Source of the DNA: Panagrolaimus kolymaensis
Lineage: Eukaryota > Nematoda > Chromadorea > Rhabditida > Panagrolaimidae
Length of the DNA stretch: 64,000 nt
Assembly: GCA_028622995.1 (NCBI GenBank)
Contig: JAJQJQ010000036.1
Span: 1-64,000, forward strand
Direction: 5' to 3'
Shown: positions 24,327-36,051 of the stretch, one piece after another
Numbering within the stretch: position 1 is the stretch's first letter
Layout: each line of letters starts with the position of its first letter
Program-made: the position numbers and the translations under genes
The notes under the pieces: model-generated
Databases searched by the model: none
Told to the model about the DNA's origin: nothing
Seen by the model: the letters and a program-made list of their open reading frames with translations, nothing else

Positions 24327-24956
24327 TAGGGACGCTCAAGCAAAAAATGAAGTTTCTTTGTTATGATATATGGTTTAGGGAGATAGGTACTTTCAAATAC
24401 GGGGAATTTAATGATAGAAAATAAAATAAATTTTAATAAACTCCCAATTAAGATATCAAGGTTTTAATATTTGGATCCGAAGTTAAAAATGGCAACGATA
24501 AAGGTTTTCTTCCCCTTTCTTTTTTTGCATGTTGCTGAATGAAAAACAAGAAAAAGCAACATTTTTTACTTGCTGATGCCCACATTTTCTATTAATTTTA
24601 TGGTTCTTTCTTTGGATAAGTAACTTTTTTCTTTGGTGCACCCCAGGATTTTTGATATTATATGTATTTTTGGGTGAGGAATAAGATTATCAAAAAATTA
24701 GAACCATGTAGGCTGCGAGCTGGCTCAGGAAAAATAAAAAACTGTTTTTCTCCCCATTTTTTCTCAATTTCGATCTGTAAGAATTGGATATCTCAATAAC
24801 AGAATTTTACGGGCTTTCCGATGAGTCAGAGATCAAAAAATAAAATCGATAAATCATAAATGAATCAATGAATTTAAAATTTCTAAAATTCAAATGACAT
24901 CTTTGCCATCTTTTTTCTTTGGCATTCGTTTGGCGAAATGTACGTGAGCGTCCCTA
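24327..24956. mobile_element. Non-autonomous mariner-type MITE
   Basis: A 626 bp non-coding segment bounded by the perfect inverted termini GGGACGCTCA (24329-24338) and TGAGCGTCCC (24945-24954), each flanked outside by TA, as expected for Tc1/mariner target duplication. Identity between the ends stops after about 10-11 bp. No transposase remnant is visible inside. The ends are clear; the family name is inferred from the TA flanks. Confidence 0.6.
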
Positions 24957-25048
24957 CTTTAGTCACTTTATAAAAAATGAATTTTTATCGTGTAAAAAAA
25001 ATATAGGGCGACTGCCTTTTTTTCATTACTAAAATATTTAATAAATTA

Positions 25049-25056
25049 ATTTTTAG
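25049..25056 (+). promoter_or_regulatory. Probable trans-splice acceptor
   Basis: ATTTTTAG 15 bp before the ATG of the intronless gene at 25071, with no visible upstream exon. The paralogue at 27752 has the same arrangement. Confidence 0.45.
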
Positions 25057-25070
25057 TTATTAAAAATATA

Positions 25071-26972
25071 ATGTTACATGTTGTCGCGCTTGATGGAATC
25101 AAAGGCATTAACGGTAATCGAAAATTTGCTGATAATTATTATGTATATCAAAAAACAAAAGATGAATTATCTATTAAACCTTACAATTCGCCGCAGAATG
25201 AGTATCGTATTGTATTAGAAAAATATTGTTGCCAAAGTTATCTAAGCTCTTTGGATGAATGCTTCATGGGATCAATTTCTATTTTTGACGATATTAAAAA
25301 AAGTTATTTAGACTGGATTCGATGGAACTATTTACTTATACTAAGCGAATTAGAAAACTTTAAACAGATCCTCTGCTTATCTGATTTCTTTGAGAAAATC
25401 GATGAGGTTAAAAAGCAGATTACAGAAATAGTGGAAAGCAATTTCAAGCTAACTGAAGCTGAAAAAGCTGTGAATAATCAATATAAGCATGTTTTCGAGA
25501 GGATTCAACGATTCAAAGCCGAATCCAAACCCATTAAAATTCGTGTATTTCAACATGCTGGTCGGTTATTTATTAATTATATCAACAATTTAAAAAATCG
25601 ATGCTATATTGACACATGGGGTGATACTGAATATTTTATTGATCGTTTGAAGGACGAATCTGCTGTTATAGTTAAAGAACTACGAAGTCTTCATGAGGAT
25701 GAGCTGTCTAAAGATGTTGAGGATATTATGGAACTTTACAAAAAATTTTGCATCTTTGATGATGCTGCAGCTTTACAACAGGATAGACAGCTCGAAATTG
25801 TGTTAGAACTTGCTCACAAACGTGCAACTGAAAATATTTTACAATATACTTTAAGACAAATCGAAGAAACAATTACTAAAATAAAAGAAGCAGCAGCAAA
25901 AAGGCGTCGAAGAACCAAAAAACTTATTGTCGATGCTTGGAAAAGCAAACATCAAATTTCTACTAATATTAAGAATACTTTTCAACATCCCGTAGATACC
26001 ATCGAAACAATAATTAAATATGCAAAAGAAAATCCATTGAAATGTGGCTTACTCGTTTTTGGCTGTGTAACTATTGGATTATTTACTGGTGGAGCAACAA
26101 TAGGAGCTGTAATTCTTGCTGATATGGCCCTTACATCTATAGTTGTAGCTCCTAGTGCTTTAGTTACATGGGGTCTTATAAGCGCAAGTACATCAACGTT
26201 AAGCATGGCAGTAACAAGTGGTCAATTGGTTAGTATTGAAAAAGAAGAGCAAAAAAGTGTCGCTGTCCAAGAAAAAAATAAAGAAGCTTTGATTCGTGAA
26301 AATGAAAACGAAGGTCGAAGAATTGCAAAACAAGTTGAAATGGATACAATAAAATGTGGAATAATCAAAAAACATGAAAGAGAAAGATTTGATGCTTCTT
26401 CTCATCTTCCAATTGTAGTAACTTCACGACCTCCACCATCAACTCCTCCGAAATCGCCTCCATCGCCTCCACATTTTAATGAACCTGATCCACCACATCC
26501 AGAAAAACAAAAATTACCTACAGCAAATGCCAATGGTGATACAAGTAAAGCAGAAAGTAACAGCCTCGATAATACACAATTAATAAACGTTCAAGAAGTA
26601 CAACGTAAAAATGAGGAAGAAACAGTGAAACAAATAAATCAAATGGATGATAAAGACTTAGAAGATAGTGGATTAAAATTAAATTGCGCTCAAAATATAT
26701 TGGAAAAAAGTTTAAAAGAAAATCAAGAAGAGCACCAAAAAATATATGATCAAGCTATAGAAGAACAAAACGAACAAGAAAAAATTATTATAGGTGAAGA
26801 AGCGATCAGTAGATTGATGCAAAATATTGAACAAAGACATTCCGATTTGCCACGGCGAAGAGGGCATTTTTTGGATGATAGCGACGTTCCTAATGCTTCT
26901 GCACCACTCAGGCCAAAACGAAACGTCAGTTGCACCGTAAATTCATCTTCTCGCAATGAATGTTTTAAATAA
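25071..26972 (+). CDS. Helical protein with Gly-rich hydrophobic hairpin, paralogue 1
   Basis: Unrecognised 633-residue protein in one exon, unusual in this intron-rich region. Order: N-terminal GINGNRKFADNYYVYQK block; long amphipathic helices; a very conserved stretch (VNNQYKHVFERIQRF, SKPIKIRVFQHAGRLFINY, residues about 137-170); a basic patch (KRRRRTKK, about residue 280); two adjacent hydrophobic segments rich in Gly/Ala (CGLLVFGCVTIGLFTGGATIGA, then a second to about 385); a charged coiled coil; a Pro-rich stretch (about 440-475); and a second coiled coil. There is no signal peptide. The helix/hairpin/helix plan recalls apolipoprotein-L-like or other membrane-inserting helical proteins, but this is architecture only, not homology. 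It is a tandem duplicate of the gene at 27752, which lacks the Pro-rich insert. Confidence 0.8.
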   Translation: MLHVVALDGIKGINGNRKFADNYYVYQKTKDELSIKPYNSPQNEYRIVLEKYCCQSYLSSLDECFMGSISIFDDIKKSYLDWIRWNYLLILSELENFKQILCLSDFFEKIDEVKKQITEIVESNFKLTEAEKAVNNQYKHVFERIQRFKAESKPIKIRVFQHAGRLFINYINNLKNRCYIDTWGDTEYFIDRLKDESAVIVKELRSLHEDELSKDVEDIMELYKKFCIFDDAAALQQDRQLEIVLELAHKRATENILQYTLRQIEETITKIKEAAAKRRRRTKKLIVDAWKSKHQISTNIKNTFQHPVDTIETIIKYAKENPLKCGLLVFGCVTIGLFTGGATIGAVILADMALTSIVVAPSALVTWGLISASTSTLSMAVTSGQLVSIEKEEQKSVAVQEKNKEALIRENENEGRRIAKQVEMDTIKCGIIKKHERERFDASSHLPIVVTSRPPPSTPPKSPPSPPHFNEPDPPHPEKQKLPTANANGDTSKAESNSLDNTQLINVQEVQRKNEEETVKQINQMDDKDLEDSGLKLNCAQNILEKSLKENQEEHQKIYDQAIEEQNEQEKIIIGEEAISRLMQNIEQRHSDLPRRRGHFLDDSDVPNASAPLRPKRNVSCTVNSSSRNECFK

Positions 26973-27423
26973 ATATTATTTGATATTCTATTAGATGAAA
27001 TTGAATTTTTTTACTGATGCTTCTTGCATTATTCGACTAAGCGCAGCTTCTTCACTTTCTTGTATTTATATTTTGAAAAAGATAATAACTTTACTAAACC
27101 ATCCTCTTCGGTATTATGGGATCTCAAAACAACTTCATAATCACTTTTCTTCTAATACCATAAATAGTATTCATTAACCTATGACCATATACTCAGAGCA
27201 AAAAAAGAATTATAAAAAAATAAAAAAATAAAATTTTATTATGATTTGTAAAAATTTATCGACTTATGTTGTTTAATTTATTTTTCTTTCGTTTAATTGT
27301 AAAAAGAATAATAATCGCAATTTAATAAATTTCTTATTTTTAGAAACGAAAGTTTTTGTTTATACACATTCCATAAAAAGTACATAAAAAAGTTTCAAAA
27401 TAAGTTAATTGCTGCGTCCTTGC

Positions 27424-27463
27424 TGTTATCATTATCTATCAAGTAATAACATGCATCGATAAG
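27424..27463. promoter_or_regulatory. Cluster of GATA-type motifs
   Basis: Within 40 bp, about 300 bp upstream of the gene at 27752, lie TTATC, ATTATCTATC and ATCGATAAG, all readable as GATA-factor sites on one strand or the other. In nematodes such clusters often drive intestinal expression through ELT-2. The motifs are short in AT-rich DNA, so chance is possible. Confidence 0.25.
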
Positions 27464-27751
27464 AAGAAGAGATGATGACGAAGCGTAAAAACAAATTGAA
27501 AAGAAAAACAGTCATAACTTTATTTTTTCTCTCGTTTTATTCGTTTGTAAGATTTTTGATTTTACTTTTTTTATTGCTTCCATTTTAAAAATATTGTCAT
27601 ATAAAAAAGTTCCAAATTATATTTGCGTCATTTCTAGGCTAATAATCTTTCACATTTTGTTTGCACTCTTACAAATTCCCCAAATAAGTAAGTCAAAGTT
27701 TCACCTCCATAAAATTGATTTTAATAATCAAGTTTTTAGTCACCGAAAAAA

Positions 27752-29521
27752 ATGGAATCCGCTAATAATTTAGAAAAGATGGAAGGAATTAATGGAAATC
27801 GAAAATTTGCTGATCATTATTATTTGTATCAAAAATTAAAAGAAGAATTGCTTGCTTTACCTGAGAATTCAGAGACAGATATAAAAGAAACAACAACATT
27901 GAGCTGGTCCACTGTCAAGATTGAAACCCCAAATGCCATAAATGAAGCAATGAATTGCTGTCAAAATTATTTGGATGCATTAAAAGAATGCTTCAAACAA
28001 ATAAATTTAGTTGTTGGCGATATTAAACGAACTTATTTGGATTGGATTCGCTGGAATTGTGTTTTAATTGCCCAAGAATTGGAGCATTTTAGAGGAATTA
28101 CCTGCTTATCTGTTGTTTATGCAGACAGAATTAATGAAACAAAGAAGAAAATAAAAGAAACGATGGAAAATAATTTTAAATTAACTGAAGTTGAAAAAGC
28201 TGTGAATAACCAATATAAGCATGTTTTCGAGCGAATTCAACGATTCCAAGCTGAATCAAAACCCATTAAAATTCGTGTATTTCAACACGCTGGACGTCTA
28301 TTTATTAATTATGTCAACAATTTAAAAAATCGATGCTATATGGATGTTTGTGGTGACACCGAATATTATATAAATCGAGTTGAAAGTGAAGCCGATATGA
28401 TTGTTAAAGAACTTCGAAAGGGCCATGATAGAGTGTTGGCTTCAGATGTTGAAAATGTTATTCAAGTATATAAAAAATTTTGCAATTTTGATAATGCTCG
28501 TGCGCTTCAACAGGATATGCTTTTACAAAAGGCTTTACAACTGGCTCATAAACGAGCATCAGAAAATTTTATTCAATCTGCTATAAGAAAAATCAAAGAA
28601 ACTATAACAGCAATCAAAAAAGCTACAAAGGAAAAAATGGAAAAAGCTTCAGTGTTAATTGAAGCATTCAAAAATCCCATACAAGCTGCAAAAAATTTAT
28701 ATTATGCTGTCTCACATCCTAAAAACACTGCCAAAGCAATTATCGCATATGCAAATAAAAATCCATGGAAATGTGCTTTGTTATTAGGAGGCAGTTTAGT
28801 CGTTGGTTTAATTACTGGTGGAGCTGCAGTTGGTATTGCAATTGGTTTGGATGGGGCTTTTATTTCTGTAGATATGGCTCCAATTATTTTTGGTGGAATT
28901 GGAAGTGCAGGAGTAACAAGCGCAGCTACTTTTATTCCAGCCATAACTGCTGGTCATTTAGCAAGAATTGAAGGAAAAGCCCAAAAGGAAATTGAAATTG
29001 AAGAAGCTAAAGAAGCTGCATTGTTAGAAGAAATAGAAAAAGAAGGTGAAAGAATAGCTCATCAAATTGATTATGATGCTGTAAGACGTGAAAAACTTAA
29101 TCAAGCTGAAAGAGAAGCTGAAATTATAAAACGGGAAAAACTTATGCAAGCAGAAATAGAAAGTGAAAAAGATGTAAATGTTTTAAAAGAAACTCAACGT
29201 AAAATTAAAGAAGAACAAGACCGTCAATTAAATGAAATGGGTTATGAGGAGCTTAGTGCTAATGAATTAGAATTAAGTAACACTCAAAAAGAATTGGAAG
29301 AAAATTTAAAAACCACACAATTCGAGCTGCAACAATCTTATGGGGAAGCTTTGAACCTTCAAGAAGATTATTTAAAACTTAGAGAAGCTGAAATTCTTTC
29401 AAGTCGATTAATGCAAGAAGCAGCTGGAAGAAATTTAGTTTCTTCACATCAAACATTCCAATTTATTGATGACGTTGAAGAAGTCCCACAAGCATCCAGT
29501 TCAGGCACCAAAGAAGCTTAG
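27752..29521 (+). CDS. Helical protein with Gly-rich hydrophobic hairpin, paralogue 2
   Basis: Single-exon, 589-residue paralogue of the gene at 25071. It shares the GINGNRKFADHYYLYQK start block, the conserved core (VNNQYKHVFERIQRF, KPIKIRVFQHAGRLFINY), CYMD-CGDTEYYINR, and the hydrophobic pair (CALLLGGSLVVGLITGGAAVG, then a Gly/Ala segment to about residue 405). The tail is a nearly continuous coiled coil (KEAALLEEIEKEGERIAHQI onward) without the Pro-rich insert. A TTTTTAG acceptor sits 12 bp before the ATG. The nucleotide match in the core is strong, pointing to a fairly recent tandem duplication. No signal peptide; membrane association is likely through the hairpin. Function unknown. Confidence 0.82.
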   Translation: MESANNLEKMEGINGNRKFADHYYLYQKLKEELLALPENSETDIKETTTLSWSTVKIETPNAINEAMNCCQNYLDALKECFKQINLVVGDIKRTYLDWIRWNCVLIAQELEHFRGITCLSVVYADRINETKKKIKETMENNFKLTEVEKAVNNQYKHVFERIQRFQAESKPIKIRVFQHAGRLFINYVNNLKNRCYMDVCGDTEYYINRVESEADMIVKELRKGHDRVLASDVENVIQVYKKFCNFDNARALQQDMLLQKALQLAHKRASENFIQSAIRKIKETITAIKKATKEKMEKASVLIEAFKNPIQAAKNLYYAVSHPKNTAKAIIAYANKNPWKCALLLGGSLVVGLITGGAAVGIAIGLDGAFISVDMAPIIFGGIGSAGVTSAATFIPAITAGHLARIEGKAQKEIEIEEAKEAALLEEIEKEGERIAHQIDYDAVRREKLNQAEREAEIIKREKLMQAEIESEKDVNVLKETQRKIKEEQDRQLNEMGYEELSANELELSNTQKELEENLKTTQFELQQSYGEALNLQEDYLKLREAEILSSRLMQEAAGRNLVSSHQTFQFIDDVEEVPQASSSGTKEA

Positions 29522-29661
29522 ATGTCATATCAGAACTTTTCTATCAATCATAAACCATTTAAAATATCACTGTTATGTTATCCAATTTTTTAAAAATAAA
29601 ACTTTATTATCACATTTTTGCATTCAAAATAAATCAACAACAGATAAATCAAAAAATTTAA

Positions 29662-31978
29662 TTAAACCATTGAGATATCATTTTTTTCTTCAACAATGTC
29701 TGTATTCTTATGTTTATAACCACAGATATCCCGAAATTGACATTTTTCAGGATAGAACTGTTCGAAGAAGCAGGGATAAACTGAAGTTTTAGGGAGTCGA
29801 GCACTTTCATAAATAGTTGTGCGAAGTTGAACCATGGGACGATTAAGCTAGAATGCAACTAATAAAATCAAGCAATCAACAAAAAAATTACAATGTAACC
29901 GCTTCGATGATTCTTGATAAACGTTTGTAAGCCGCCGTGTTGTGATTTTAGATAGGCTGTTTGCTCCTCAGTTAATTGGGAAACTATATCTTTAATATGA
30001 GTTCCACCTTCACTAAAAAAAAGAGATTGTGTTGGATACGATAACAATAATCTAATAAATTTACGAATTATTTGAACTTCGAATTATGTCGACTATGCTT
30101 TGGTTGATTGAAAGTTTAACTTCAGTAGGTAATTGAGTACAATTCCTCACTTCAATTTCAGATACACGTGGTTGAAAGCCACGATAATTGTTGGCTTTGT
30201 ATGAGGGTTCCATGATACGCTTGACGATAGCTTCCCAATCAGAACAAACATCAGGAAGGAGGAGACCCGATTGAGGAAGAGAGCCGATGATTGCATTCTA
30301 AAAATGCATAATGGTTTTGGTAAGAATATAGTCAGATGAAAACCAGCAAACTTTTTTTTCTGATGGAATTTTGAGAGCATCTGTTTTGACGTCATACCCA
30401 AGAGTTCGAGCTAATTGTTCTATATAATTGAAATATTCCCATGGATTATCATTTGCATAAAACTTTCGTTTAACAAATTTTCCAAAGAAATCATATGAAC
30501 AACATGGAAGTAAAAAAAAGTTGCATCGACGCCTGAAGAACAAAGGATTCGAATATAAATCAATCACTTAATTCTGTTGCAAGACTAATCCATGCTACTC
30601 AAATTTACGACAACCAAAGTAAATACTTACTTCATTGAAAGAAGAGGAATCCATGGAGTCATTTCATCCGTATGGATACCAATAATGTAATTTGTTTCTT
30701 CCGGAAATGGTTGTTCAAATGATGGAAAATTCGGGACAATTGGTTGAACTCGAAGGACATCGAGACCTTTCGATTTGTAAAATTCCCAAATTTTTCGCGA
30801 TTTGACATCATAACCAATTCCTTTTACAACGTCACCATAGAGGGAATTTAGAAGATATGAAATAACACCATTCCCACATCCAATATCAACAAAGCGAATA
30901 TTGTTTTGACCAGTTGAAAGCCAATATGTCTTAAAATGAAGCTATTATTAAGGTAGAAAGAACTATGGTTTAGTATACTCACAGCAAGATAAGCAACGAT
31001 GCCAACATCTTCAAACATATGCTTTGACTTGTCTGTTTTTTCATATTCTGACCATTTCTAAAAGCTAATGATTTATTGAAAACATTCTAGCAAAGTTAAA
31101 ATATTTTATTTCTGATAATTCTAGAACAACTGGATGCTTTCGTATTTGATCCAATACAGAATAATAATTATAAGGAACACAAGTTAATGGAACGTTTACA
31201 TTGGGTTTCTTTCCAGAATTGACCCAATATGCAATACCTTTAACAAAATTATCAGTGAATGTGAATAAAGCTCGATCATCCTTGGAAGGACAAGTCAAAG
31301 CAAAGTAGATTTTAACAAAGCCACCGCTAAAAAGAACCTAAGATTAAAAGAAAAGCGACGATTCCAAACGCTTACAGTTTTCCTTCTTCAATAGCTATAA
31401 CATATGAGTATCGTATAAAGCTTGTATAGCATATTTCACATGGAAGAAAGTTGAAATAAAATAAATAAATTCCATTTTGATTCTCCAATGTTATTTCAGC
31501 TTGAGTAACAGTTGGTATTTTAGCTCTTGAACGGCTTACAATCTTTCTAAATCTTACAGGTAATCGATCCCATGGAAAATGCAACAATATTTCGAGTTTG
31601 GGATCTTTCGTTTCTTCATACTTTTCACGTAAATCATTTAAAGCCTCTTCTTGACTTATAACATGCGAGCCTGATAATGCACGTGATATCAATTCTGTAC
31701 GAGTATAAAAAAGATCTCGAACCTGAAATTGGATATGTTGAAAGAAAAGTTTAAGAAATATCATCGCAAATTACTCGTTCGGCTGCAGCTAATCTTGATT
31801 CATTATCTCTTGTTGGAATTTCACATATTGCTCCTTCTATCGTTGAGGGAATTGGAAAATTGACAAAATCGTTTAGAACACTTTGTGGATCAAAATTATC
31901 CGATGCTTCAATATGGCGCACAATAAAATGCTTGGTTTTTCTTAATGATGACACTTGCAATTGAAGTCCACCACCCAT
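29662..31978 (-). CDS. trmt44: TRMT44-type tRNA (uracil-2'-O)-methyltransferase
   Basis: Trm44 family enzyme that 2'-O-methylates U44 of certain tRNAs using SAM, in the cytosol. Nine exons: 31775-31978, 31376-31722, 31131-31326, 30983-31057, 30631-30929, 30352-30532, 30297 to 30065, 30012 to 29892, 29847 to 29662; 613 residues, phases consistent throughout. SAM motif I is FVDIGCGNGVISYLL, followed by GIGYDVKSRKIWEFY. The family motif IIGIHTDEMTPWIPLLS and the block FFLLPCCSYDFFGKF are both present. Near the C-terminus RNCTQLP and HGGLQTFIKNH match the family, and the end is a CCCH zinc finger (CFFEQFYPEKC...CGYKH), as in animal TRMT44. Two introns use weak GTT donors (CCA|GTTGTT and AAA|GTTTGC). 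The gene is convergent with 27752-29521, with 140 bp between stops. Confidence 0.85.
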
Positions 31979-32555
31979 GGTCGTGGAATATATAATTATT
32001 AGCTTATTAAAAACTCAATATAATATACAATGAAAGTGGTAATAGAACGATCAAATAAACTTTAAAAAATCTGCAATGGCCGAATGAAGAGAAGAACCTT
32101 TTCGATGAAGGCAAAGCCATGAAAAAGTTTGCTTGCGTTTGAGAGGCATTTAGCCATGATAGTTTGAATCGTTGGAAAATTTTTTTAGGGTCAAGTTTTT
32201 TGTATCTTGTTTCAAAATCAATAAGTTTTCAACTTGCATAACTGACTAAAGCTTAGAAGAAAATGAAGGTAAGGAACAAGCTCCGTAAAAATATCAAAAA
32301 TTTATTCAAAAAAGGCTTTATTTTGGCGAGAGAGACATTTTTTAGAGGCTAAAAACTTTCCCTCTCTTTTTCTTTTCTTGGTAAATCCAAAGATTTTTCA
32401 AAATTTTGTACATAAAAAAACTATTTTTGCTCTACTAAAAACTCATAAATGTTTCCTAAAGCATTGAAACATTGTAAAAAAAGTAAAGAATTTAGTAAAC
32501 ATTTTAAAGATGAAACATTTTTATTAACTAAAAAAAAGAGAAAACTGCAAAAATT

Positions 32556-33299
32556 TTAAATAACTAAACATCGACAATCATATCGTGAATTAAAAACATA
32601 ATTAAAATTCATACATCTTCCAGGGCAATAATTATGAGTATCCATGCATTTTCTTAAAAATGGATTAAATGTGCATAAATGTGGCGCTAATGTTGAACCT
32701 TTAGGATTTACAATTGGTTCAGGCCATAATTCCCTTGGTGGAACTTGATTGGATCGAATTGAAACCTGGAAATTTTATGAAGGGTTTTTTTTTATATGTT
32801 CTTGCTATTTTATAAAGAAGTTGCATAGCAAAAAAAATTTTAAGAGAAAAAAACTTTAGATTTTGGTGGTTTCCATTCTACAAATTTTCAGAATGCAATT
32901 TATAGTTAGCGAATGAGGTAATCGGAAAACTCACGGTCAAAGAAACATAAAATTTCAAAGATTACAAATTTGAGCGTTTGCATTTATTTATCCATTTTTT
33001 GAAATTTTAAGAGTCAAAAGAAAATGTAAACAATTTTTTTAAAATTTTGATCAAAAAACCCTTTAATCTTTAATCTCATTGTCAAAAATATAATACATAA
33101 TCTTTTACATATTTTTTTCTTTCCTTCGCCAAACATCTCTTTTCGAATTTTCAAGGACAAAAAAAATATGTAAAAAACTTGCCTGATTTGCACCTCCAAC
33201 ATAACCAACACCTTGGCCTTCCACGACTCCCGTCACAGTAATCAATGAAAAAATAATTAAACCTCGCAACGATATTATTTTATAAAATAATTTTTTCAT
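32556..33299 (-). CDS. Small secreted cysteine-rich protein
   Basis: Unrecognised 108-residue secreted protein in two exons, 33183-33299 and 32556-32765, joined in phase 0. Exon 1 encodes a signal peptide (LRGLIIFSLITVTGVVEGQG) and a Gly-rich linker. Exon 2 has a spacer and six cysteines in the last 40 residues, spaced C-x8-C-x6-C-x3-C-x14-C-x-C, where the third and fourth form CPGRC and the last two form CRC. The CxxxC and CxC pairs recall CS-alpha-beta defensins, but the count between them does not fit the classic six-cysteine order, so this is only a suggestion; a small structural or immune peptide is possible. The intron has a GC donor (CAG|GCAAGT, 33178-33185), the second in this window. 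Confidence 0.72.
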
Positions 33300-33799
33300 T
33301 CTTTCTTCCTTTTTTTAATTGTTCATGGAAGAATTACATAAATAAAAAATTACTGAAGATGGAACAACAATAATCAAAAGAAAAAAAGAAGAAGAGGGGT
33401 ATTATTTTTTAAAGAGGGTTTTAAGTGTTTATTATCGACAGCTCATGACGACGACGTTGCGATGATGTTGAACATCAAATCACATCACGTCCAAAAAAAA
33501 AGTAAACAGGTTCTTACGCGGATGATCGCGTAACCCGTTTTACAACAACTTTATTATCTATTTTTTATTTTTCGATTAAGAAGCAGCTGGAAAAGAAGAG
33601 TACCCCCAAAAAAGGAAGGAGGAATAAATACATACATACTTTTTTATTCGACATTTTTTATATTTTTTTCACCTCCTATGCTCTTGTTTGCAAAGCAAAT
33701 TAGAAATTGATTTCATTGATTTGTTTTCTTTTTTATTTGAAAGCTGAAATATTTTTATTGAAAGTGAAAAAGAAAAAAAACATTTTAATTATTATTGGA

Positions 33800-35766
33800 A
33801 TGTTAAGAATTTCATTAAAATTTTTGTTGATTTTTTATTTCATTGGTAAGCTTTGTTTTTATGATTCTTGCTTCGATAGTAAAAAACGTGATGAGAAAGT
33901 TTTCAACTTTTTTATTTTTTTTTATTTTTGTTAATGAAAGTAAAATTTTTGCAAGAGTTAAAATTTTAAAATTCCATTTTGAAAAAATGCCAAAAATCAA
34001 AAATTATTTTGCTTTATTTTTTTCTCTCTCGTGGATTCGATCAAAATTCTACTTTTTTTGATGTTTTTTATTTTTTATGATTTTGGTTTTAAATAAACTA
34101 AATTTTCTGAATGCTTGGAATTTCTGGAAATTAGCATTAGCAACTTTAAATTTTTTCATTTATTTTTGAACCCTCGCAAATAACAAATTTCAAAAAAATG
34201 GAAGAAAAAAAAACAGAATAAAGTCTTACTTTTTTTGTGTTAGAACGATTTCGGATTAAATTAACAAAAAATCATTCTCTCGCTCGCCATAAGATCTTGA
34301 CATTGTAAAAACACTTATGTATAAAAGATTAGAAGAAGAGAGATAGATAGATTAGAGTTAGTTAGTCGGTGGATGATTTGAGAGTTATGCAAGTTTTTTC
34401 TCTCTCTCAACCAGATGCCCTTAATACAAGGGATTATTATGTTACTTAATCATTTTGATTGATCTACAGTAACTAAAGAATTAAATTATTTTTTTTTATT
34501 TTTTTAGAACAAAAATTTGCGCAACTTTTTTCCACCAAATAAAGTTTTTTTTTTCAGATCTCACATTTTCCCTTGCTTTTTCAACAGATAAAATAGCTGA
34601 AGTTATCGCATGTTCGAGGAATCCTAATTTACCTTATTGTCGTCATCGAGCATATGGAACCCAAACTCAACAAACCTTTGAGGAGAATGGTGGAAATATA
34701 AGAAATCGTCGAGAAGATAAAGAAAAAGATGAAACGGCTTGTCGGGAATTGAGACTAGAATATCGAAATACTTGCACCCGAGATAAATTAGCTATGGAAA
34801 ATAATGAATTTTGTGCGGCATATGAAAATGTATGCTTTCGAATTCCTAGAGGAGAACCCGATCAACCTGCAACTAGGCGGCCAAGGGTTGAACCAATAAC
34901 GTCCACTCAAGGAAGCAATGATGTGGAAAGAGAAAGAATAAATACTGAAAGTGAAGGTGAAAGTGATTCATCATCGGTCATAGAAAGGCCTCCACCACAG
35001 AAGCCATCAACGCCTAAAAAAGATTACACAGAATTTTGTAAAGAATATAAACAAAGATTTTTATATGTTTGCCCGGGTAAGTTAATTAAAGAAAAATTAT
35101 AGAAAAATGGCTAAAATCTTTATTTTTTTTAAATGCAAATATCAAATTTTAAATCAAAAAATTTACACATCTGCTATTTTGACGAAATTTTAAGATATTT
35201 ATTTACATGCACGAAAATTTTTTGTTAATATTTTTTCTAAAAAAAGTTTTCTCGAGAGAAAATGAAATTTTTAAAGGCTTTTAGTTTAACAAAAAAATGT
35301 GAAAATAAAAAGTTGTAAGAATACTTTTGAAAACATTTTTCTCTGATTTTTTTTTACTTTTTATTTTAAGAATTTTGTTTGTTTTTTAATTTTTCTGAAA
35401 CAAAAGAAAGATAAATTTTTCTTACAATTTTTTAAGATTCTAATTTTTAAAACAAAGAAGTCTAATTCCATTAAAACTTTTAAATTTTTAGACCCATTTC
35501 GATTTGGTCAAAAAGCAGCTGTATTTTGTCCACTTTATTCTGAACGATGTAATGTTCCAGTGCCTGAGAAGCCCGTGCTTCCAACAGAAAGGCCTCTAAC
35601 AAATCCAATTAGTGAAGCTTTAACTCAACGACAACGAGCATGCACTCAATACCGAGCTTTTGCAATTACATATTGTAATAATTATTTTGCTCTTCAACAG
35701 TATAGCGTTCGACAAGGATGTGAAAAATATCGGCGTTGGTGTACTCGATCAAGATCGAGGGGATAG
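33800..35766 (+). CDS. Secreted cysteine-repeat protein, paralogue 1
   Basis: Unrecognised 279-residue secreted protein, three exons: 33800-33845, 34558-35076, 35492-35766. Exon 1 plus the start of exon 2 form a signal peptide (MLRISLKFLLIFYFIG, then DLTFSLAFS). The mature part repeats a loose unit of about 45 residues of the form C-x3-Y/H-x6-C...C-x3-Y-x4-C: CRELRLEYRNTC, CAAYENVC, CKEYKQRFLYVC, CPLYSERC, CTQYRAFAITYC, CEKYRRWC. A Ser/Pro/Glu-rich linker lies between the second and third. The basic end (TRSRSRG) is unusual. Related to the next gene: YVCPxDPxRFG and FCPxYxxxC are shared. Role unknown; cuticle or extracellular matrix is one guess. Confidence 0.75.
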
Positions 35767-36051
35767 AGGAGGGCTTTTTGGTTTCATCACAAAAATATTC
35801 TTTATTTTATATCTCGAAACAAAATATAATTCAATCGATTTTTTTGTGTTTTTGTTTTATTAATTTTTCAACGATTTTTTTTTATTTTTTCCATCCAACA
35901 AAAAATATTAAATAAGTAAATAAACTATTTTTATTTATTATCATTGTGACCAACCAGTTTTTACGCCATTGACATTGATTACCGCAACAATCTTTTTTCC
36001 CATCATCTTCTTTTTTTGCGTTTGCGTGATTGAAGAGTATTTTTTTTAAAT

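Noticed and set aside
31058..31085. Apparent frame problem in TRMT44 between KYFNFARM and KWSEYEKTD
   Set aside because: Using the weak donor CCA|GTTGTT at 31130 gives a 73 bp phase-0 intron and removes the conflict.
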